The notes beneath the pieces are model-generated. The model saw only the letters and a program-made list of their open reading frames with translations. It had not been told where the DNA came from and did not search any database. Made by a program: the position numbers and the translations under genes. DNA of 8,598 nt from Comamonadaceae bacterium (GTDB lineage Bacteria; Pseudomonadota; Gammaproteobacteria; Burkholderiales; Burkholderiaceae_C): NCBI GenBank assembly GCA_947372005.1, contig CANBRV010000089.1, forward strand, positions 1-8,598, given 5' to 3'. Shown here in pieces: positions 1-5,228 of the stretch; the stretch's first letter is position 1, and every line of letters begins with the position of its first letter.

Positions 1-384
1 GACTACGACATTAAGTTCTCGGGTAAGCACGATCAGTCAGTGCTGGGGGTGGGCACAGGCGACTACGACGCCGCGCATGTGGCGAGCGACGTGTATGAGC
101 GCATGGCTGAGCGTGGACAAATTAAAGAGTCCGACTTCCGCGTGATTTATCGTAGCCAGCGCTTCCCCACATCATCGTTCGCCTACGCACATGACCTAGA
201 GCCAACGCTTGCCGCCAAGATGCTGAAGTGCTTTGCCGACTACCGCTTCCCAGCCACCATGCAAAAAGATTTTGATGGCGCAGATCGTTTCGTCTCGATC
301 AACTACGCCAAAGATTGGGACGTGGTGCGCATTGTGGACAAGGCTGCAGAAAAAGCAGCGGCTGAGGTCGCAGCTAAAAAATAA
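1..384 (+). CDS. phnD: Phosphonate-type ABC transporter substrate-binding protein, C-terminal part (5' end outside window)
   Basis: The reading frame is open from base 1, so the gene begins upstream of the window and only its last 127 residues are seen. A GTG at 40 lies inside the domain and is not the true start. This is the second lobe of a PhnD-type periplasmic binding protein, which captures a phosphonate, phosphite or similar oxyanion and delivers it to the PhnE permeases. Visible family features are the motif GVGTGDYDAAHVASD (about visible residues 15-29), whose aspartate lies in the ligand-contact region of this family, and the following stretch YRSQRFPTSSFAYAHDL. The tail is rich in Ala and Lys, as often seen at PhnD C-termini. 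phnC starts 11 nt after the stop, which supports a phnD-phnC-phnE-phnE operon. The true ligand cannot be read from this fragment. The signal peptide and the operon promoter lie outside the window. Confidence 0.88.
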   Translation, partial: DYDIKFSGKHDQSVLGVGTGDYDAAHVASDVYERMAERGQIKESDFRVIYRSQRFPTSSFAYAHDLEPTLAAKMLKCFADYRFPATMQKDFDGADRFVSINYAKDWDVVRIVDKAAEKAAAEVAAKK

Positions 385-395
385 GCGCTTTTCTT

Positions 396-1148
396 ATGCT
401 GCGTATACAAAATCTTAATAAATCCTACACGGCAAGCAAGCCGATCTTGCAAGGTATCAACCTTCACATTGAAGGCTCGGGACTCACTGCCATCATTGGT
501 GCAAGCGGAACAGGTAAGTCGACTTTGCTGCGCTGTATCAACCGATTGATTGACCCCACGATTGGGCAGATTTTGTTTGAAGGTATAGACCTAGCCGCCA
601 CATCTGGCAAGGAATTGCGGCAGGCACGGCGGCGTATCGGCATGGTTTTTCAAGAGTACAACTTGGTTGAGCGCTTGTCGGTGATGGAGAACTTATTGAC
701 AGGTCGTCTTGGTTATATCGGGGCGTTTTCGGCATGGCGACGCAAGTTTGACAATGCCGATATTACATATGGCTTAGAGCTGCTAAAAATTGTTGGGTTA
801 GAGAGCTTTGCCAATCAGCGCGCTGATAGTCTGTCTGGCGGACAGCGCCAGCGGGTGGGGATTGCACGGGCTTTGATGCAGCGCCCCGCGCTCTTGCTTG
901 CGGATGAACCGACCAGTTCGTTAGACCCCAAAACATCGGTCGAGATCATGCAGCTCTTGCAATCGCAAGGACGCGAGCGCGGCATCCCCGTCATCGTCAA
1001 CATGCACGATGTTGCGCTAGCCAAGCGCTTTGCCGATCGCATTGTGGGTATGCGCGGCGGCAAGGTCATATTTGATGGCGTAGCGGCAGATTTAACGGAT
1101 GACATTCTGAATGATATTTACGGCGGTACATCGTGGCTGGCGCATTAA
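396..1148 (+). CDS. phnC: PhnC-type phosphonate ABC transporter ATP-binding protein
   Basis: This is the cytoplasmic ATPase that powers the PhnE permeases. All nucleotide-binding-domain motifs are present in order: Walker A GASGTGKST (residues 35-43), a Q-loop in MVFQEYNLVERLSV with the spacing typical of PhnC, ABC signature LSGGQRQRV (from residue 146), Walker B LLLADEPTSSLD (from 166; D170, E171), and the switch histidine H204 in VNMHDVALAKRFADRI. The length of 250 aa is normal for the family. The phrase TGRLGY after the Q-loop is also characteristic of PhnC and separates it from other importer ATPases. The ATG at 396 is the first start after phnD and begins right at the conserved N-terminus (MLRIQNLNKSY). 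No clear Shine-Dalgarno sequence precedes it, so translation may depend on coupling with phnD. The 3' end overlaps phnE1 by 16 bp. Confidence 0.95.
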   Translation: MLRIQNLNKSYTASKPILQGINLHIEGSGLTAIIGASGTGKSTLLRCINRLIDPTIGQILFEGIDLAATSGKELRQARRRIGMVFQEYNLVERLSVMENLLTGRLGYIGAFSAWRRKFDNADITYGLELLKIVGLESFANQRADSLSGGQRQRVGIARALMQRPALLLADEPTSSLDPKTSVEIMQLLQSQGRERGIPVIVNMHDVALAKRFADRIVGMRGGKVIFDGVAADLTDDILNDIYGGTSWLAH

Positions 1149-1921
1149 ACACGGTCAAGCCATTTGGCTATTCGCCTGCCTTTAAGACGGGGGGCGTTTT
1201 ATTCCTCGTCTTCTTTGCGCTTTCCGCCTCAAGGTTAGAAATCACGTGGGAGCGCTTTGTGCTGGGGCTTGGTAACGCATCCAAATTTTTACACCGCATG
1301 TTTCCGCCTGTGTTCCAGCCTAGCCAAGAGCTCATTAAAGGCATGACCGAGAGCGTCGAGATCGCCATCTTGGCTTCGGCGCTGGGCGTGCTGATTTCGA
1401 TTCCGATTGCTATTGCTGGCGCGCGCAACCTCATGCCTGCCGTTGTGACGTGGCCTGTGCGAGCCTTCGTCACGCTATGCCGAACCTTTCACCCCGTCAT
1501 AGTAGCGATCTTGTTTGTGAAGGCGGTGGGCTTTGGTGCGCTGGCGGGTGTCCTCGCACTGACGGTGGCGTCGATTGGGTTTTTGGGCAAGCTACTGACC
1601 GAAGCGGTGGAAGAGATTTCGATGAAGCAAATCGAAGCGGTGCGTGCGACGGGCGCGCCGTTTATGAGTGTGCTCACCTTCGCGGTGCTGCCGCAAGTGC
1701 TGTACCGCTTGATTGGTTTTATTGCCTACGAGACCGACTCCAATTTACGTAACTCCACAATGATTGGCATTGTGGGTGCGGGCGGTATTGGCGGCACGCT
1801 GTTCTCGGCGTTTCAGCGTTATGACTACGACTTTGTGTTTGGCATTGTGCTGTGCATCATTGCGCTGATTTGTGTGGGTGAGGTCTTGCAAATCTTGGTG
1901 AAGAAAGTATTTCAGCAATGA
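1133..1921 (+). CDS. phnE: PhnE-type phosphonate ABC transporter permease, first copy
   Basis: This is an inner-membrane permease of the PhnE family (binding-protein-dependent transport inner membrane component). Hydrophobic segments are clear: an N-terminal one (about residues 21-36, GVLFLVFFALSA), then IAILASALGVLISIPIAIAG, the block around ALAGVLALTVASIGFLG, and the C-terminal FGIVLCIIALICVGEV. The EAA loop that contacts PhnC starts at E157 (EAVEEISMKQIEAVRATGA), followed by the typical IVGAGGIGGTLF. The chosen start is GTG at 1133, inside the end of phnC. No in-frame ATG occurs before the first membrane segment, and this start gives 262 aa, normal for PhnE. Only a weak GGCGG precedes it, so translational coupling to phnC is likely. 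The stop overlaps the next start as ATGA. The two permeases are clearly paralogous but diverged, so they probably form a heterodimer. Confidence 0.92.
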   Translation: MAGALNTVKPFGYSPAFKTGGVLFLVFFALSASRLEITWERFVLGLGNASKFLHRMFPPVFQPSQELIKGMTESVEIAILASALGVLISIPIAIAGARNLMPAVVTWPVRAFVTLCRTFHPVIVAILFVKAVGFGALAGVLALTVASIGFLGKLLTEAVEEISMKQIEAVRATGAPFMSVLTFAVLPQVLYRLIGFIAYETDSNLRNSTMIGIVGAGGIGGTLFSAFQRYDYDFVFGIVLCIIALICVGEVLQILVKKVFQQ

Positions 1922-2721
1922 GCGCTGCGACCTATCAGCGCTACACATTCCGAGAATCTTTTTTAAGATTTCTTGTTTATTTTGGTTGCGTATTGGCGGT
2001 TGTTTTGTCGATCCGCTCTGTAGAGGTCATGCCTGAATTCTTGGCTGATGCGCCTGAGCAAATGAAGGATTTGCTGGTGCGCATGTGGCCTGTGGATTGG
2101 GGGAGCTACGCTATTTCAGCGAAAGACGGCGTGCATGTAGCGCTGCTCGACACGTTGGCAATTTCGTTTTTGGCGACAGTACTGGGGCTTGTATTGGCGA
2201 CGCCCGTTGGTTTTCTGGCTGCGCGCAACGTGAACCGCATCGTGTGGCTCAACGCCGCAGCGCGCTTCATGTTGATTGCTACGCGCTCAGTCTCAACGCT
2301 ACTGTGGGCGCTATTTTTTGTGGCGATGTTTGGCCCAGGCGCGTTGGCGGGCACGTGCGCCATTGCGTTTCACTCAATTGGCTTTATTGGCAAAATGCTC
2401 TCAGAAGCCTTAGAGGAATCCAGCAAAGGCACAATTGAAGCCCTAACTGCCACTGGTGCTCCATGGTACAGCCGCATCTTGTATGGTTATTGGCCGCAGG
2501 TTGCGCCTGCGTATTGGAGCGTTGCGCTGTTCCGCTGGGACATCAATGTGCGTGAGTCTGCCGTTTTGGGGTTAGTCGGCGCAGGGGGTATTGGGATGGC
2601 GCTTAACTCTGCGATTGACCTCTTCAAATGGGATCAAGTAGCGCTGATATTGATTGTGATTTTTGCGGTGGTCGCAGCGTCCGAAGTTGTCGTGACACAA
2701 TTGCGCAAACATTTAATTTGA
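1918..2721 (+). CDS. phnE: PhnE-type phosphonate ABC transporter permease, second copy
   Basis: This is the second permease subunit, 267 aa. Its N-terminus (TM segment around FLVYFGCVLAVVLSI) is followed by a periplasmic-looking stretch and then ALLDTLAISFLATVLGLVLATPVGFLAARN. The EAA loop begins at E163 (EALEESSKGTIEALTATGA) and aligns with that of phnE1. The C-terminal phrase VLGLVGAGGIGMALNSA also matches. The ATG at 1918 overlaps the phnE1 stop (ATGA, 4 bp), a standard sign of translational coupling. Some PhnCDE systems use one PhnE as a homodimer, while two-permease versions are common in other lineages. The pair here implies an asymmetric channel. The 6-phosphogluconate dehydrogenase gene starts 6 nt downstream. 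Confidence 0.92.
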   Translation: MSAATYQRYTFRESFLRFLVYFGCVLAVVLSIRSVEVMPEFLADAPEQMKDLLVRMWPVDWGSYAISAKDGVHVALLDTLAISFLATVLGLVLATPVGFLAARNVNRIVWLNAAARFMLIATRSVSTLLWALFFVAMFGPGALAGTCAIAFHSIGFIGKMLSEALEESSKGTIEALTATGAPWYSRILYGYWPQVAPAYWSVALFRWDINVRESAVLGLVGAGGIGMALNSAIDLFKWDQVALILIVIFAVVAASEVVVTQLRKHLI

Positions 2722-2727
2722 AACAAC

Positions 2728-3654
2728 ATGACTGATACAACAACGCACTTTGGAATCTTAGGTCTCGGCAAAATGGGCGGCAACATGGCGCGGCGCTTGG
2801 CTTCCAAGAGTATCTCTATCGCCCTCTTTGATCAAGACGCTGCTCTGACTGAATCGCTTGCCAGCGAGATTAAAGCTGTCACTGCTGCATCGCTAGCCGA
2901 CATGGTTTCTAAGCTCGCCAAACCACGCGTACTGTGGATGATGCTGCCTGCGGGTGATATCACTGAGTCCACACTCGCACAGCTGCAAGCCTTACTACAG
3001 GCTGGCGACACGATTGTTGACGGTGCAAATAGCAATTACAAAGACTCGGTACGCCGCGCTGCGGCTGCACAGGCTCTTGGCTTTAACTACATGGACGCAG
3101 GCGTGTCGGGCGGCGTGCATGGACTTGCGAACGGTTACTGCTTGATGGTGGGCGGTAATGATGCAGCGCTCGCCGCTGTGCAGCCTTATCTGGAAGCACT
3201 TGCACCAGCGGCAGACACGGGTTGGCTGCACGCAGGGCCTGCGGGCGCAGGGCACTTTACCAAGATGATTCACAACGGTATCGAGTACGGCATGATGGCG
3301 GCGCTGGCCGAAGGGCTCTCACTCATCAAAGCAAAAAAAGAATTCGATATTGATTTGGCCGCTGTGACAGAGCTTTGGCGACATGGCTCAGTCGTGCGTT
3401 CGTGGTTACTCGATTTGACGGCGGACACGCTCAAAGCCGATCAAAGTCTGGATGCCATCAAAGCGCACGTTCCCGATTCTGGTGAAGGCCGCTGGACAGT
3501 GAACGAGTCAATTGAGCAAGGTGTGCCAACGCCCGTGATGACCATGGCGCTGATGTCCCGCTTTGCCAGCCAAGGCGCAGATGACTACGCCAGCAAGTTA
3601 CTTGCCAAAATGCGACAAGGATTTGGCGGACACGCAATAACTAAGGCGTCTTAA
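2728..3654 (+). CDS. gnd: Decarboxylating 6-phosphogluconate dehydrogenase, short NAD-type (GndA/YqeC-like)
   Basis: Predicted to oxidise and decarboxylate 6-phosphogluconate to ribulose 5-phosphate in the cytosol. The Rossmann motif GLGKMGGNMARRL (residues 12-24) is followed at the end of the second strand by FDQD. The acidic D35, in place of the NRT/NRS type seen in NADP enzymes, suggests NAD+ use. Substrate and catalytic elements follow: DGANS (near residue 98), VSGGVHG (from V126), and K179-x2-H182-N183-x2-E186, with the same spacing as the Lys, His-Asn and Glu of the classical enzyme. At 308 aa it belongs to the short class rather than the ~470 aa E. coli Gnd class. It starts 6 nt after phnE2 with no obvious ribosome binding site, so it is very likely part of the transporter operon. 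Its stop overlaps the convergent VirK-like gene's stop. An alternative is a related beta-hydroxyacid dehydrogenase acting on another sugar acid, but the motif set favours 6-phosphogluconate. Confidence 0.88.
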   Translation: MTDTTTHFGILGLGKMGGNMARRLASKSISIALFDQDAALTESLASEIKAVTAASLADMVSKLAKPRVLWMMLPAGDITESTLAQLQALLQAGDTIVDGANSNYKDSVRRAAAAQALGFNYMDAGVSGGVHGLANGYCLMVGGNDAALAAVQPYLEALAPAADTGWLHAGPAGAGHFTKMIHNGIEYGMMAALAEGLSLIKAKKEFDIDLAAVTELWRHGSVVRSWLLDLTADTLKADQSLDAIKAHVPDSGEGRWTVNESIEQGVPTPVMTMALMSRFASQGADDYASKLLAKMRQGFGGHAITKAS

Positions 3655-4559
3655 TTTGGATTAACCAAATACGCAGATAGAGTTTTTTCTACTTGGTCTG
3701 CAATATTCTTTTTTAGCTCGTGCCTGCCAATAGAGCGCTTACGATGGCGTGCGGATACCTCAGAAAATTGCTTAACCGGTTGAACGACAGGTAACTCAAA
3801 ATAGCTTTTTGATAAGCGATGACCGTCGAGTTTTTCCCAAAAAGCGTTGTAAGCACCGTAGTAGTTATCCTCATCACTATCAAAACTAAGTGAAGACTCT
3901 GCACACAGTCCAATAATAAATTGCTGATTGAGTGTCTTTGCGATACCTTGAAGCGCGGCATAAAGCAAAAATGTAGGAAGAGACTGAAAGTGGTCTTTAG
4001 AACTCGTGTTGACTAACAACTTGGTGTCTCTGACGCCTTGCACCCTTGCGATGAGAATCCCGTTAGAGCCTTTTGCCGCATTCATGCCTTTAAGCGAGGC
4101 ATCAATAAAAGTAAAAGAAATGACGTAAAGCATGACATCATCCATAAAGAATAATAACGAGAGCTCGCCCTCTACTGGATAGTCTGAACAAGCTATGCGG
4201 ATGTCATACCGATGCGTGTTTACAACGTGCCCCCATACCGTTATTTGCTCACGCTCAGTCGGTAAAAAAGTATCCAAAAAAAATTGATCGACTGTTCGGT
4301 AGTGATGAAGGACGGTCTTCAGTTTTTCAGTCAACGAAAAATTCTTACCGCAATAATTACCGCTAATCACCCGCTGCGTTATTGCTGACAACTTCGGTTT
4401 ATCAATAATCTTCAGCGCACTCAAATTTTTATAAGTGGACTTCATCAAAAAGACATGAAACAGCATGTCCAGCATGTGTTTCACTCTTTTCCACAAATAT
4501 TTTCTATCCCAATCTCGTTTTTTAAAGAAAAAACGAAATAAAGCAGACGTAAATTCCAT
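3651..4559 (-). CDS. VirK/YbjX family protein (DUF535)
   Basis: A 302-aa protein that I recognise as the DUF535 family, which includes Shigella VirK and E. coli YbjX. No enzymatic activity is established to my knowledge. Members have been linked to virulence, cell-envelope properties and antimicrobial-peptide resistance in enterics. Family-like features are the basic N-terminus, GELSLLFFMDDVMLYVISFTFID (a beta-rich block starting at residue 131), ARVQGVRDTK (171-180), the alpha-helical ALQGIAKTL, YNAFWEKL (237-244), and a basic C-terminal patch RHRKRSIGRHEL (271-282). There is no signal peptide or clear membrane span. The ATG at 4559 is the only plausible start, because in-frame stops lie just upstream at 4566-4568 and 4578-4580. 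It has no Shine-Dalgarno sequence. The gene is visibly AT-richer than its neighbours, suggesting recent acquisition or different selection. It converges on the phn-gnd operon. Confidence 0.8.
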   Translation of the reverse strand: MEFTSALFRFFFKKRDWDRKYLWKRVKHMLDMLFHVFLMKSTYKNLSALKIIDKPKLSAITQRVISGNYCGKNFSLTEKLKTVLHHYRTVDQFFLDTFLPTEREQITVWGHVVNTHRYDIRIACSDYPVEGELSLLFFMDDVMLYVISFTFIDASLKGMNAAKGSNGILIARVQGVRDTKLLVNTSSKDHFQSLPTFLLYAALQGIAKTLNQQFIIGLCAESSLSFDSDEDNYYGAYNAFWEKLDGHRLSKSYFELPVVQPVKQFSEVSARHRKRSIGRHELKKNIADQVEKTLSAYLVNPN

Positions 4560-4587
4560 AGTGCGTTAATTCAAAAATTAATAGGGG

Positions 4588-4600
4588 CAACTAGTAGTTG
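4588..4600. repeat. 13-bp palindrome in the leader of the VirK-like gene
   Basis: CAACTA and TAGTTG flank a central G, giving perfect 6-bp arms. A second small repeat (GTTG-GTAA-CAAC, 4597-4608) overlaps its right arm. It lies 29-41 bp upstream of the start codon of the VirK-like gene and could be an operator or a leader-RNA hairpin. No known regulator motif is recognised. Confidence 0.35.
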
Positions 4601-4627
4601 GTAACAACGGCATATTCCTCCAAACGA

Positions 4628-4642
4628 ATTCAAATTTTGAAT
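4628..4642. repeat. 15-bp palindrome upstream of the VirK-like gene
   Basis: ATTCAAA and TTTGAAT flank a single T, giving a perfect inverted repeat with 7-bp arms. It lies about 70 bp upstream of the VirK-like start codon, just downstream of possible minus-strand -10 sequences. This position would suit an operator. The AT-rich background makes chance palindromes more likely, so this is only suggestive. Confidence 0.4.
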
Positions 4643-4651
4643 AGGCACATG

Positions 4652-4681
4652 TTTATATAAAACTAATCCATCATATTACAA
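4652..4681 (-). promoter_or_regulatory. Possible promoter of the VirK-like gene
   Basis: On the minus strand, TTGTAA (4681-4676) and TATAAA (4657-4652) are separated by 18 bp, a plausible sigma-70 pair. A competing pair is TTCTCA (4698-4693) and TATGAT (4675-4670) with a 17-bp spacer, which overlaps the candidate Fur box. Both are weak in the -35 element, and AT-rich sequence easily yields such hits. Either would give a leader of roughly 85-105 nt. Confidence 0.3.
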
Positions 4682-4690
4682 ATTTTTCTA

Positions 4691-4709
4691 AATGAGAATG
4701 ATTAGCAAT
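4691..4709. promoter_or_regulatory. Candidate Fur box upstream of the VirK-like gene
   Basis: The 15-bp core TGAGAATGATTAGCA (4693-4707) matches the 7-1-7 Fur consensus TGATAAT-N-ATTATCA at 12 of 14 defined positions. The left half AATGAGAATGATT is typical of real Fur sites. On the minus strand it overlaps a possible -35 (TTCTCA, 4698-4693) placed 17 bp before a TATGAT -10 (4675-4670), the usual arrangement for iron repression. It ends 62 bp before the groES -35 box, so the VirK-like gene is the more likely target. AT-rich DNA can produce such matches by chance. Confidence 0.4.
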
Positions 4710-4771
4710 AAAATTAGGTGCTAAAAAGTAACGATGTTGCACTCATTGTGACAAGTTTTTTCAACTTGCTA

Positions 4772-4799
4772 TTGAAATTTGGATAAATGATCTTATGAT
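4772..4799 (+). promoter_or_regulatory. groESL promoter (sigma-70 type)
   Basis: TTGAAA (4772-4777) and TATGAT (4794-4799) are separated by 16 bp. Five of six bases match at the -10 and four of six at the -35. The -10 box touches the first base of the CIRCE operator, so transcription would start inside CIRCE, near 4806. No sigma-32-type -10 (CCCCAT-like) is visible at the right distance, which suggests control by HrcA repression rather than by RpoH. Confidence 0.7.
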
Positions 4800-4825
4800 T
4801 AGCACTCGCTAGATGAGAGTGCTAA
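4799..4825. promoter_or_regulatory. CIRCE element (HrcA operator)
   Basis: A perfect copy of the canonical inverted repeat: TTAGCACTC (4799-4807), a 9-nt spacer, and GAGTGCTAA (4817-4825). HrcA binds this site and represses groESL, with GroEL itself helping HrcA fold, so heat stress relieves repression. Its position over the end of the -10 box and the start site fits direct blocking of RNA polymerase. The copy in the mRNA leader could also form a hairpin that affects transcript stability. Confidence 0.97.
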
Positions 4826-4888
4826 CAGCAACTTAATCAAGCCTCAATTCCTTTTTTCTTAAACCCTTGCACATTCATAGGAGATGCA

Positions 4889-5179
4889 ATGAAACTACGT
4901 CCTTTAGCCGATCGCGTGATCGTCAAACGCGTTGACAGCGAAACCAAAACCGCCTCTGGCATCGTCATTCCTGACAGCGCCGCTGAAAAACCAGATCAAG
5001 GTGAAGTCTTGGCCGTAGGCCCTGGCAAAACCAATGACAAAGGCGAAACCAAAGCCTTGTCTGTCAAAGTGGGCGACCGCGTGTTGTTTGGCAAATACAG
5101 CGGCCAGTCTGTCAAAGTGGACGGCGACGAGCTGATGGTGATGAAAGAAGACGACCTGTTTGCGGTTGTTGAGAAGTAA
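4889..5179 (+). CDS. groES: Co-chaperonin GroES (Cpn10)
   Basis: GroES forms the heptameric lid of the GroEL folding chamber in the cytosol. The 96-aa protein is full length. It begins MKLRPLADRVIVKR, followed by the mobile loop ETKTASGIVIPD (about residues 18-29) that docks on GroEL, then GEVLAVGPGK, and it closes with DELMVMKEDDLFAVVEK. The sequence is typical of Burkholderiales. The start is set by AGGAG (4879-4883), 5 nt before ATG 4889. An ATG at 4884 is out of frame and too close to the SD. The gene is transcribed from the CIRCE-controlled promoter as the first gene of groESL. Confidence 0.98.
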   Translation: MKLRPLADRVIVKRVDSETKTASGIVIPDSAAEKPDQGEVLAVGPGKTNDKGETKALSVKVGDRVLFGKYSGQSVKVDGDELMVMKEDDLFAVVEK

Positions 5180-5228
5180 TTTTCAGCCCTCATTTATCTA
5201 ATTTTGTAATTTTTTAGGAGTCATTAAC

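Larger units (their letters stand above)
4560..4888. other. AT-rich intergenic control region between the VirK-like gene and groES
   Basis: This 329-base region contains no credible gene. From left to right it holds: in-frame stops ahead of the VirK-like start; two odd-centred palindromes (4588-4600 and 4628-4642); possible minus-strand promoters near 4652-4698; a Fur-box-like sequence (4691-4709); an inverted repeat TTAGCA/TGCTAA (4702-4724); a small inverted repeat CAAGTT/AACTTG (4752-4757 and 4763-4768); the groESL promoter with the CIRCE operator (4772-4825); and the groES 5' UTR. A possible minus-strand leader ORF of 11 codons (4578-4613) is preceded by GGAGG only 3 nt from its ATG, which is too close for confident translation. 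The left two thirds are strikingly AT-rich, like the adjacent VirK-like gene. Confidence 0.7.

Noticed and set aside
40..384. GTG at 40 as the start of a short 114-aa protein
   Set aside because: The frame is open back to base 1, and the residues before it fit the PhnD fold, so this is the tail of a gene cut by the window edge.
4752..4768. The inverted repeat CAAGTT/AACTTG as a terminator or operator
   Set aside because: It has only 6-bp AT-rich arms, no T-tract in a useful orientation, and no gene ending there. Chance is a fair explanation.
4772..4800. A sigma-32 heat-shock promoter for groES
   Set aside because: The -35-like ATTGAAA resembles part of the RpoH consensus, but no C-rich -10 occurs at the required distance, while a sigma-70 -10 is present.
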